Part shown: positions 1 through 5,569 of the stretch, piece by piece
Layout: every line of letters begins with the position of its first letter
How positions within the stretch are numbered: the stretch's first letter is position 1
Assembly (NCBI GenBank): GCA_029881835.1
Contig: JAOULV010000096.1
Coordinates: forward strand, 1 to 5,908
Source of the DNA: Rhodospirillaceae bacterium
GTDB taxonomy: Bacteria; Pseudomonadota; Alphaproteobacteria; Rhodospirillales; Magnetovibrionaceae
Direction of reading: 5' to 3'
Length of the DNA stretch: 5,908 bases
Translations under genes and position numbers: made by a program
The notes under the pieces: model-generated
The model's input: the letters and a program-made list of their open reading frames with translations, nothing else
Databases searched by the model: none
What the model was told of the DNA's origin: nothing

Positions 1-3000
1 TCGGGCTTCGCGTACGCGTTCCATGTGTATGTCAACGGTTTCAACCAGCGTGCTTTCAACGCTTACGGTTGTCCCGCCGGTTTCCATCATGCCACCCGAT
101 ACGGTTTGTGGTACCGAACCGGTTGTGCCAGTCGCTTTCATGGTTTCGGTTTTTTCCACTACCTTGGCTGGGGCTTCTTTTTTGTCTTTGGCCCCACCGC
201 GAATAACGGTGAAGGTTTGCGAGCGAACAAAACCCTGTGAAGTTAGCTTGGCAACCGTCTGCATGGCGTCTTCAACCGTGCTTAGGTCGCCTTCGTCATG
301 GCCGGAACCAAGGGCATCGGGCATCATGTCGGCCGGTTTTACGTGGGCCAAGTCGTTGCGTGAAAGGTAGCTAACGGCCAGTTCACGGAAGATGTAATCA
401 AGTATCGATGTTGACATCTTGATTGTGTCGTTGCCTTCGACCAGACCTGATGGTTCAAACCGGGTAAAGGTAAATGCTTCGACGAATTCTTCCAGCGGAA
501 CGCCATATTGCAGGCCAATGGAAATGGCGATTGCAAAGTTGTTCATCAACGAACGGAACGCCGCACCTTCTTTGTGCATATCGATAAATACTTCACCGAT
601 GCGCCCGTCTTCGTATTCACCGGTGCGCAAATATACCTTGTGGCCACCGACAATGGCTTTTTGGGTATAACCTTTGCGCCGGTCAGGCAGGCGTTCACGT
701 TCAACCAAACGCTCGATAATATGTTCGGCAATAATTTCGGCGCGATCAGGCGTTGATGCACCGGCCAGTTTTTCCGCCGTTGTTTCTTCTTCTTCGGAAA
801 TGTCTTCGTCAAGCAAGGTTGATTGCAACGGCTGGCTAAGTTTCGAACCATCGCGATAAAGCGCGTTGGCTTTTAGGCCCAGCTGCCATGAAAGCATATA
901 AGCATTTGTGCAATCATCAATGGTTGCGCTGTTGTTCATGTTGATGGTTTTTGAAATAGCACCAGAAATGAACGACTGGCTGGCGGCCATCATGCGAATG
1001 TGGCTTTCGGCGCTGAGCGAACGTTTACCAATGCGTCCGCACGGGCTGGCGCAATCAAATACCGATAAATGTTCGTCTTTCAACAATGGCGCACCTTCAA
1101 GGGTCATTGCGCCACAAACGTGGGTGTTGGCTTCCAGAATATCTTCTTCGGAAAAGCCAAGATGTGAAAGCATATCAAACGAAACATCATTTAATTGTTC
1201 GATACTGATGTTTAGCGTTTCATTGCAAAACGGCTCGCCCAATGTGTATTTGTTAAACGCAAACTTGATATCAAACGCGTCTTTTAACGCGCTATCAAGC
1301 AAGGTTAGCGCTTCATCGGTGAAACCTTTGGCTTTCAGGCTTTCGTTGTTGATGACACCTTTGGAATTTTTCAATGTTCCATGGCCAAGGGCATAGCGTT
1401 CAATCGCTTCGATTTCGGCTTCGGCATAACCAAGGCGCTTAAGCGCGGCCGGCACCATGCGGTTGATGATTTTAAAATAACCACCGCCTGCCAGTTTTTT
1501 GAACTTCACCAACGCGAAATCAGGCTCGATCCCGGTGGTGTCGCAATCCATTACCAGGCCGATTGTGCCGGTGGGCGCAATAACCGTGGTCTGGGCGTTA
1601 CGGAAGCCGTGCACCTGGCCAAGCTCTAATGCGTTGTCCCACGCTTCGCGTGATGCGGCAACCAGCGCGCCATCGGGGCATTGGTCCCCGTCAAGCGGCA
1701 CGGGAAGTATGGACAAACCTTCGTAGCCATTACTTTCCGAATGCGCCGCCCGACGGTGGTTGCGTATGACCTTGAGCATGGATTGTGCGTTAGGCTCGTA
1801 CCCGGGAAACGCACCCAATTCGCCAGCCATTTCAGCAGAGGTGGCATACGACACACCTGTCATCAGAGCCGAAATCGCACCGGCAATGGCGCGCCCTTCG
1901 TCAGAATCGTACGAAAGACCGGCTTCCATCAGGTAGCCGCCAATGTTGGCAAAGCCCAATCCAAGGGTGCGGAATTCGTATGAACGTTTGGCAATTTCCA
2001 CCGACGGGAATTGCGCCATCAGCACAGAAATTTCCAGTGTAATTGTCCACAGCCTTACCGCGTGTTCAAATGCCGGAACGTCCAATGTGGCATCCTCATT
2101 TTGGAAGGTGTGTAGGTTAAGCGATGCCAGATTGCATGCGGTATCATCCAAGAACATGTATTCAGAACATGGGTTAGATGCATTAATGCGACCAGATTCC
2201 GGGCAGGTGTGCCACTCATTGATGGTGGTATCAAACTGGATGCCGGGGTCAGCCGATGCCCATGCCGCAGAACCGATTTGTTCCCACAATTCGCGCGCTT
2301 TGATGCTTTTGGCAACTTCGCCGTCTTTGCGCCGGATAAGTTTCCATTCACCGTCTTGCAGTACGCGCTCAAGGAAAGCATTGGTAATGCGAACGGTGTT
2401 GTTGGAATTTTGCCCCGAAACGGTCAGGTAGGCTTCACTATCCCAATCGGTGTTGTATGTCGGGAATTCGATTTCGGTGTAACCTTGTTTGGCAAACTGG
2501 ATAACACGCTGAACATAGTTTTCCGGTATCATCGCCCGGCGTGCGCCGATAATGGCTTTTTTCAAGGCCGAATTTACCTTGGGGTCAAAACGTGACTGGT
2601 CATCACCATCACCACCACCGTGGCATGCATCCATAACCGCCTTCAGGTTTTTGGCCGCCAGTTTTGATCCGGCAACAAGGGCAGCAACTTTTTGTTCTTC
2701 TTTTACTTTCCAGCCGATGAATTCTTCAATATCGGGGTGGTCAACATCAACCACCACCATTTTGGCCGCACGTCTTGTGGTGCCACCGGATTTAATCGCA
2801 CCAGCGGCGCGGTCACCAATTTTAAGGAAGCTCATCAGGCCGGATGATTTGCCACCACCGGAAAGGGCTTCGTTAGCACCACGCAGGTTGGAAAAGTTGG
2901 TGCCGGTGCCGGAACCATATTTAAACAGGCGGGCTTCGCGTACCCATAGGTCCATGATGCCGCCTTCTTGCACCAAATCATCCTGGATGGATTGAATAAA

Positions 3001-3597
3001 GCAAGCGTGCGGTTGGGGGTGTTCGTAGCTGGATTTTGATCTAACCAGCTTGCCGGTTTCAAAATCAACGTAATGGTGGCCTTGGGCGGGGCCATCAATG
3101 CCGTAAGCCCAATGCAGACCGGTGTTAAACCACTGCGGGCTGTTGGGCGCACCCATTTGTTTGCACAGCATGAAGCGCATTTCATCAAAATAGGCGCGCG
3201 CATCTTTTTCGGAATCGAAATATCCGCCTTTCCAGCCCCAGTATGTCCAGGTTCCGGCTAAACGGTCAAAAACCTGCTTGGCGCTGGTTTCTGATTTGTA
3301 GCGTTTATCGGCGGGTTTTTTCTTTAATGCCGCTTTGTCTTCTTCGTGGCGCCACAACCAAGAGGGGATGGTGTTTTCTTCAACCGCCACTAACTTGGAC
3401 GGAACACCAGCTTTGCGGAAATATTTCTGCGCAATAACGTCACAGGCAACTTGCGACCATCCCGCCGGGACCTCCATATCGTCCAGCTTGAACACAACCG
3501 AACCATCGGGGTTGCGTATTTCGCTGGTTGCGGAACGGAATTCGATGTTGGCATATGGGGATTGACCCTTCTTGGTAAAGTGACGCTTGATTCGCAT
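1..3597 (-). CDS. nrdJ: Vitamin B12-dependent (class II) ribonucleotide reductase, C-terminus cut by window edge
   Basis: Reduces ribonucleotides to deoxyribonucleotides using adenosylcobalamin to generate a cysteine thiyl radical; cytosolic and oxygen-independent. Seen: 1199 uninterrupted codons read by hand. The active-site loop NPCSE (475-479) supplies the expected Asn475, radical Cys477 and Glu479. Cys488 in DDTACNLASLNL lies 11 residues later, the same spacing as Cys322/Cys333 in the Thermotoga class II enzyme, and Cys199 (PHACF) fits the partner redox cysteine. APTGTIG (674-680) is the phosphate-binding loop. Residues about 1000-1080 form the C-terminal NrdJ domain (GEVFIDMHKEG...), followed by a Thr/Gly-rich linker (about 1137-1190). 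The start MRIKRHFTKKGQSPY matches family N-termini; a modest AAGGGG Shine-Dalgarno lies 12 nt upstream. There is no N-terminal ATP-cone. The missing tail should carry the CxxC-rich redox segment usual in alphaproteobacterial NrdJ. It is divergent from the NDUFA12-MCE gene string. The identification is firm. Confidence 0.97.
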   Translation of the reverse strand, partial: MRIKRHFTKKGQSPYANIEFRSATSEIRNPDGSVVFKLDDMEVPAGWSQVACDVIAQKYFRKAGVPSKLVAVEENTIPSWLWRHEEDKAALKKKPADKRYKSETSAKQVFDRLAGTWTYWGWKGGYFDSEKDARAYFDEMRFMLCKQMGAPNSPQWFNTGLHWAYGIDGPAQGHHYVDFETGKLVRSKSSYEHPQPHACFIQSIQDDLVQEGGIMDLWVREARLFKYGSGTGTNFSNLRGANEALSGGGKSSGLMSFLKIGDRAAGAIKSGGTTRRAAKMVVVDVDHPDIEEFIGWKVKEEQKVAALVAGSKLAAKNLKAVMDACHGGGDGDDQSRFDPKVNSALKKAIIGARRAMIPENYVQRVIQFAKQGYTEIEFPTYNTDWDSEAYLTVSGQNSNNTVRITNAFLERVLQDGEWKLIRRKDGEVAKSIKARELWEQIGSAAWASADPGIQFDTTINEWHTCPESGRINASNPCSEYMFLDDTACNLASLNLHTFQNEDATLDVPAFEHAVRLWTITLEISVLMAQFPSVEIAKRSYEFRTLGLGFANIGGYLMEAGLSYDSDEGRAIAGAISALMTGVSYATSAEMAGELGAFPGYEPNAQSMLKVIRNHRRAAHSESNGYEGLSILPVPLDGDQCPDGALVAASREAWDNALELGQVHGFRNAQTTVIAPTGTIGLVMDCDTTGIEPDFALVKFKKLAGGGYFKIINRMVPAALKRLGYAEAEIEAIERYALGHGTLKNSKGVINNESLKAKGFTDEALTLLDSALKDAFDIKFAFNKYTLGEPFCNETLNISIEQLNDVSFDMLSHLGFSEEDILEANTHVCGAMTLEGAPLLKDEHLSVFDCASPCGRIGKRSLSAESHIRMMAASQSFISGAISKTINMNNSATIDDCTNAYMLSWQLGLKANALYRDGSKLSQPLQSTLLDEDISEEEETTAEKLAGASTPDRAEIIAEHIIERLVERERLPDRRKGYTQKAIVGGHKVYLRTGEYEDGRIGEVFIDMHKEGAAFRSLMNNFAIAISIGLQYGVPLEEFVEAFTFTRFEPSGLVEGNDTIKMSTSILDYIFRELAVSYLSRNDLAHVKPADMMPDALGSGHDEGDLSTVEDAMQTVAKLTSQGFVRSQTFTVIRGGAKDKKEAPAKVVEKTETMKATGTTGSVPQTVSGGMMETGGTTVSVESTLVETVDIHMERVREAR

Positions 3598-3609
3598 GAT
3601 TTTTCTTAG

Positions 3610-3615
3610 CCCCTT
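3610..3615 (-). promoter_or_regulatory. Probable nrdJ ribosome binding site inside a small hairpin
   Basis: On the minus strand AAGGGG lies 12 nt before the nrdJ ATG at 3597, a rather long spacing. It sits within AGCC-AAAGG-GGCT (3608-3620), a 4-bp stem that overlaps the purine run, so the site could be partly masked. It is the only purine-rich candidate close to the start. Confidence 0.45.
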
Positions 3616-3644
3616 TGGCTCTTGTTTTTGGTTTAATTTTTAAT

Positions 3645-3664
3645 GAGTCTCAGTGTTCAGACTC
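3645..3664 (-). repeat. Perfect 6-bp inverted repeat in the nrdJ leader
   Basis: GAGTCT (3645-3650) and AGACTC (3659-3664) are exact reverse complements separated by 8 bases. Each arm contains a GANTC site (GAGTC 3645-3649 and GACTC 3660-3664). It lies about 50-70 nt upstream of the nrdJ start, so it could be an RNA hairpin in the leader or a protein-binding site. It is not a terminator: on the minus strand it is followed by an A-rich stretch rather than a T-run. Confidence 0.5.
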
Positions 3665-3683
3665 CCCCTAAATCCTGCGATTT

Positions 3684-3701
3684 ACGGAAAAAAACCTCCG
3701 T
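3684..3701 (-). repeat. Small inverted repeat (5-bp stem) upstream of nrdJ
   Basis: ACGGA (3684-3688) and TCCGT (3697-3701) are reverse complements flanking an 8-base homopolymer-rich loop. On the minus strand the loop contains a run of T. It lies just downstream, in the nrdJ direction, of the first NrdR-like box. Stem strength is low; a role is not shown. Confidence 0.3.
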
Positions 3702-3702
3702 T

Positions 3703-3718
3703 GCCCCACATATTGGGT
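3703..3718 (-). promoter_or_regulatory. NrdR-box-like site 1
   Basis: On the minus strand the sequence ACCCAATATGTGGGGC matches the NrdR-box consensus acaCwAtATaTwGtgt at about 11 of 16 positions, including the central CAATAT and the closing G. NrdR is the ATP/dATP-sensing repressor of ribonucleotide reductase genes, and the site lies about 110 bases upstream of the nrdJ start. The match was scored by eye; a partner site is centred 51 bp away, not at the usual 31-32 bp. Confidence 0.35.
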
Positions 3719-3753
3719 GGAGCACAATACTTGCGTATCATTGATCGCGAGAC

Positions 3754-3769
3754 ACACAAGATGTAGCGC
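3754..3769 (+). promoter_or_regulatory. NrdR-box-like site 2
   Basis: ACACAAGATGTAGCGC matches acaCwAtATaTwGtgt at about 12 of 16 positions, including the ACAC start, the central AT and the G at position 13. A degenerate half-match (CACAATA, within 3722-3737) lies 32 bp away centre to centre, the spacing typical of tandem NrdR boxes. The position upstream of nrdJ supports a regulatory role; the match itself is inexact. Confidence 0.4.
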
Positions 3770-3982
3770 AAATGAGAGGGCCCTAGCAAGGTGATTTATA
3801 GGCCCGATTTATGCATGGGGTGTGCAAAAAGGTTGCTAATGATGTATTATTATTGTTGTAAAACAATTAGTTATCATGATTACCTGAGTCCTTGGCAAAA
3901 CTAAAATTATTTTATTTTTTTTAAAAACGTCATACCTGCGTAAACAAAATGTGGTGGGGTAAATCAGCCTTATTGTTGACTG

Positions 3983-3997
3983 AAATACCTAGTATTT
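3983..3997. repeat. Operator-like palindrome AAATAC-CTA-GTATTT
   Basis: A perfect 6-bp inverted repeat with a 3-base centre, the size of a typical dimeric regulator site. A TTGACT hexamer (3976-3981) sits immediately upstream, resembling a -35 element, but no -10 at proper spacing follows. The binding factor is unknown. Confidence 0.35.
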
Positions 3998-4000
3998 TTT

Positions 4001-4031
4001 GCCAACATGCCAGGATGTGACCATTGTTGGC
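4001..4031. repeat. 7-bp inverted repeat GCCAACA / TGTTGGC
   Basis: GCCAACA (4001-4007) and TGTTGGC (4025-4031) are exact reverse complements with a 17-base loop. It directly precedes the larger stem at 4043-4124, so the two could be consecutive stem-loops of one transcript. The sequence after the right arm is not T-rich, so it is unlikely to be an intrinsic terminator for plus-strand RNA. Confidence 0.4.
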
Positions 4032-4042
4032 CGTATTTATGG

Positions 4043-4124
4043 GGATAAGCCATCGCACCCAAATGCGAGAGAATCGCAAACGGGCTTCCTTGAATTTAGT
4101 GGTACTGGACTAGATGGCTTATTC
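4043..4124 (+). ncRNA. Candidate structured RNA / leader with a 12-bp closing stem
   Basis: ATAAGCCATC (4045-4054) is the exact reverse complement of GATGGCTTAT (4113-4122). In RNA the helix extends by G4044-U4123 and G4043-C4124 to 12 pairs. The 58-nt interior contains a nested hairpin TGCGA-GAGAA-TCGCA (4064-4078), itself framed by CCC (4058-4060) and GGG (4082-4084) across a symmetric 3x3 internal loop. An ATAAG at 4131-4135 could pair instead with CTTAT at 4118-4122, allowing an alternative fold. It ends 52 nt before the NDUFA12-like start, so it could be a 5' leader or a separate small RNA. I do not recognise it as a known family; strand is inferred from its position. Confidence 0.35.
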
Positions 4125-4162
4125 GGTGTCATAAGGGTAAGCAATTAATAGATAAAGGCAAC

Positions 4163-4171
4163 AAAGGTAGG
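4163..4171 (+). promoter_or_regulatory. Ribosome binding site of the NDUFA12-like gene
   Basis: The purine-rich AAAGGTAGG ends 5 nt before the ATG at 4177 and supports that start over any later one. Confidence 0.6.
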
Positions 4172-4176
4172 CGGTT

Positions 4177-4530
4177 ATGACATCTTTTGGAACGTGGATT
4201 CACACAGCCATTTTTGGCCACAAGGTCGGGTCGGATGAATTCGGTAATCGTTATTACGTTTCCAATAGGTCCAAGCTTTACGGCCGGGAAAGGCGATGGG
4301 TCATTTATAATGGCCGGGTAGAAGCGTCAAAAGTTCCACCCGAATGGCACGCATGGCTCCACCAGACCGTTGATGTTCCGCTATCTGAAGATGCGGCCCA
4401 ACCAAAAGAATGGCAGCTTGCCCATTTGCCCAACCTTAGCGGAACGAGGGGTGCGTACGTTCCCGAAGGTTCCGATTTGGCAGGTGGCACCGAAGCCCAC
4501 AGTTCAGGCGTGAAAGCGTGGCGGCCATAG
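4177..4530 (+). CDS. NADH:ubiquinone oxidoreductase subunit, NDUFA12 family
   Basis: A 117-residue homologue of the mitochondrial complex I accessory subunit NDUFA12 (B17.2). In Alphaproteobacteria this is a supernumerary subunit on the peripheral arm of NADH dehydrogenase, on the cytoplasmic side. Seen: family motifs in order, VGSDEFGNRYY (17-27), GRERRWVIYNG (36-46), VPPEWHAWLH (53-62), PNLSGT (85-90) and AYVPEGS (93-99). There is no signal peptide or membrane segment. Length and N-terminus agree with bacterial members, and a purine-rich site precedes the ATG. It is not beside other complex I genes: it leads a string of envelope genes, with 70 nt before the first MCE gene. From memory, this placement next to MlaD and DUF2155 recurs in Alphaproteobacteria. 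The paralogous assembly factor NDUFAF2 is the main alternative; the GRERRWVIYNG and EWHAWLH motifs favour NDUFA12. Confidence 0.93.
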   Translation: MTSFGTWIHTAIFGHKVGSDEFGNRYYVSNRSKLYGRERRWVIYNGRVEASKVPPEWHAWLHQTVDVPLSEDAAQPKEWQLAHLPNLSGTRGAYVPEGSDLAGGTEAHSSGVKAWRP

Positions 4531-4600
4531 GATACAGTGGCCATATTACGCTCCGATTATATTTCAATATTTAACATATAAATCAATGTGATGAACCGAC
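4531..4600 (+). other. AT-rich gap between the NDUFA12-like gene and the first MCE gene
   Basis: 70 bases. GGCCATA occurs twice (4523-4529, overlapping the stop of the upstream gene, and 4539-4545). A TATAAA (4577-4582) could serve as a -10, but no -35 is visible at proper spacing. No terminator hairpin is seen, so read-through from the upstream gene is plausible, with a possible second promoter here. Confidence 0.35.
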
Positions 4601-5086
4601 ATGTTAATCCATAACGAAAATACTAGAAATGCAGTTGTTGGTGCGGTTGTGCTGGGTGCGCTGGCCATTTCTATGGCGCTTTCATACAGCGGGTCCAAAA
4701 TATCCGACAAGGCCCAAGTGGGTACGTACGCATTAACAGCCGTGTTCAATCAGGTTGATGGCCTGTTTGAGGGCGATGAAATACGTCTTGGCGGTCTAAA
4801 GGTTGGCAAGGTTGGCCAGCAACGCCTGGATGATAACTTTCGCGCCGTTGTAACCCTCAACATAGATAGCGGGGTTGAAATACCATTGGATAGCTCGGCC
4901 GCCATTCACACCGATGGTCTTTTTGGTTCCAAGTTTGTGGTGCTTGAGCCCGGTGGCGAGCTAGAGGTATTAAAAGACGGTGCATCAATAGATTATACCC
5001 AAGATGCGGTGATTGTTAGCGACTTGCTCGACCTTATCATCAGCGAAGGCAAGGCAAACAAAGAAGCGCCTAAGGAAGGAAACTAA
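4601..5086 (+). CDS. MCE-domain (MlaD-like) protein, first of a tandem pair
   Basis: 161 residues. One N-terminal membrane helix (about 11-29) anchors it in the inner membrane; a single MCE domain (about 42-118) then faces the periplasm, the architecture of MlaD, the hexameric ring of the Mla phospholipid transporter. Seen: the MCE signature VDGLFEGDEIRLGGLKVGKV (52-71) and the TDGLFGSKFVVLEPG segment (104-118), whose GLFG matches the pore-loop GLLG of E. coli MlaD. The C-terminal VSDLLDLIISEG (139-150) resembles MlaD tails, which form a helical bundle. An in-frame TGA just upstream leaves 4601 as the only ATG start, with no clear Shine-Dalgarno. The stop is 1 nt before the next gene, which encodes a second MCE protein with about 30 identities over 77 positions aligned by eye. 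The symbol is left blank because this copy is the more divergent one; its function is inferred from family only. Confidence 0.9.
   Translation: MLIHNENTRNAVVGAVVLGALAISMALSYSGSKISDKAQVGTYALTAVFNQVDGLFEGDEIRLGGLKVGKVGQQRLDDNFRAVVTLNIDSGVEIPLDSSAAIHTDGLFGSKFVVLEPGGELEVLKDGASIDYTQDAVIVSDLLDLIISEGKANKEAPKEGN
5072..5080 (+). promoter_or_regulatory. Strong ribosome binding site of the second MCE gene, inside the first
   Basis: AAGGAAGGA lies 7 nt before the ATG at 5088, within the last codons of the upstream MCE gene. It decides the start at 5088 over the in-frame ATG at 5013, which would add 25 residues overlapping the upstream gene and bury the membrane helix. Confidence 0.75.
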
Positions 5087-5087
5087 G

Positions 5088-5540
5088 ATGGGACGCAATG
5101 CAGTTGAAACCATAATGGGTGCGGCAGTTTTGTTAGTTGCGGGCGTGTTTGTTTATTTTGCCTACAATACGGCTGAAATAAAGGCGGTAACCGGATATGA
5201 AATCAGCGCTAATTTTTATAAAGTCGGCGGCCTGACAAAAGGTTCCGATGTGCGTATCAGCGGAATAAAGGTCGGAACGGTTTTGGACACCCACCTTGAC
5301 CCGACCACCTTTGAAGCCGTGGTTAAAATGTCCATTTCCCCGGAAATAAAGCTTCCGGCCGATACTCAGGCATCAATCGCGTCTAGCGGTTTAATGGGTG
5401 ATAAATACATTTCCCTTAAAACAGGCAATGCGATGAACTTTCTTGATCCCGGCGGAAAGATTTTAAGCACCAAGGATTTTCGCTCGCTTGAAGACCAGGT
5501 TGGGGAAATAATTTTCTTGGCCACCGGTGGCGATAAATAA
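5088..5540 (+). CDS. mlaD: Outer-membrane lipid asymmetry protein MlaD (MCE domain), second of a tandem pair
   Basis: 150 residues. An N-terminal membrane helix (about 9-27) and one MCE domain (about 37-112) give the MlaD architecture: an inner-membrane-anchored periplasmic hexamer that binds phospholipid and works with the MlaE permease and MlaF ATPase, neither of which is in this window. Seen: VGGLTKGSDVRISGIKVGTV (46-65), LDPTTFEAVV (70-79) and SSGLMGDKYISL (99-110), close to E. coli MlaD (GGLKARSPVSIGGVVVGRV; TSGLLGEQYLAL). The C-terminus DFRSLEDQVGEIIF (130-143) matches the MlaD tail helix, including the motif around LEDLIGQFLY. The start at 5088 is backed by a strong Shine-Dalgarno. It is very likely co-transcribed and translationally coupled with the MCE gene 1 nt upstream, and 29 nt separate it from the DUF2155 gene. 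Confidence 0.93.
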   Translation: MGRNAVETIMGAAVLLVAGVFVYFAYNTAEIKAVTGYEISANFYKVGGLTKGSDVRISGIKVGTVLDTHLDPTTFEAVVKMSISPEIKLPADTQASIASSGLMGDKYISLKTGNAMNFLDPGGKILSTKDFRSLEDQVGEIIFLATGGDK

Positions 5541-5548
5541 ATAATCAC

Positions 5549-5562
5549 AGACTTTAAGGTCT
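5549..5562 (+). promoter_or_regulatory. Shine-Dalgarno of the DUF2155 gene embedded in a near-palindrome
   Basis: AGACTTTAAGGTCT has 4-bp complementary arms (AGAC/GTCT), extendable by a U-G pair in RNA. The AAGG (5556-5559), 10 nt before the ATG at 5570, lies in the loop and right arm. The hairpin is weak, but it could modulate initiation. Confidence 0.4.
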
Positions 5563-5569
5563 AACCGTC

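Larger units (their letters stand above)
3598..4176. other. Divergent intergenic region between nrdJ and the NDUFA12-MCE string
   Basis: 579 bases with no credible protein gene. The nrdJ-proximal third (to about 3770) holds the nrdJ leader hairpins and two NrdR-box-like sequences. The middle (about 3840-3930) is AT-rich, with a run of T/A at 3901-3927 and a 6-bp inverted repeat ATTGTT/AACAAT (3852-3857, 3862-3867). The right part (3983-4135) is dense in inverted repeats. The 7-mer GATTTAT occurs twice with a 13-base period (3793-3799, 3806-3812). No convincing -35/-10 pair with normal spacing was found on either strand, so transcription starts are not assigned. The region is unusually long for a simple divergent promoter pair, leaving room for a small RNA or a structured leader. 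Confidence 0.8.

Noticed and set aside
2601..2618. CATCACCATCACCACCAC on the plus strand, identical to a common hexahistidine tag sequence
   Set aside because: It is the antisense of NrdJ codons for a Gly/Asp-rich stretch (DDGDGG reversed) in an intact frame; no vector sequence surrounds it. Coincidence.
908..2995. Long plus-strand open frames opposite nrdJ (for example 908-1396, 1943-2431, 2552-2995)
   Set aside because: They lie antisense to an intact, highly conserved NrdJ frame, show no recognisable domain and have low-complexity shadow composition.
3811..3861. 16-residue frame ending in a run of leucines, as in a leader peptide
   Set aside because: No ribosome binding site and no attenuator-terminator follows it; neither flanking gene is for amino acid synthesis.
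4039..4113. 24-codon open frame in the intergenic region
   Set aside because: No Shine-Dalgarno, no recognisable peptide, and it overlaps the inverted-repeat structure at 4043-4124.
4043..4124. MITE-like reading of the 82-bp segment with terminal inverted repeats
   Set aside because: No convincing target-site duplication flanks it and no second copy is in the window. It was kept as an RNA candidate, although a genome-wide copy count could revive this reading.
4535..4541. CAGTGGC, the reverse complement of the GCCACTG core of the cobalamin riboswitch B12 box
   Set aside because: It is a lone 7-mer whose minus-strand reading points antisense into the NDUFA12-like gene. No B12 box was found in the nrdJ leader, so no cobalamin riboswitch is called.
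5013..5087. Earlier in-frame ATG extending the second MCE protein by 25 residues
   Set aside because: It would overlap the upstream gene and place a charged stretch before the membrane helix. The strong AAGGAAGGA site supports 5088.
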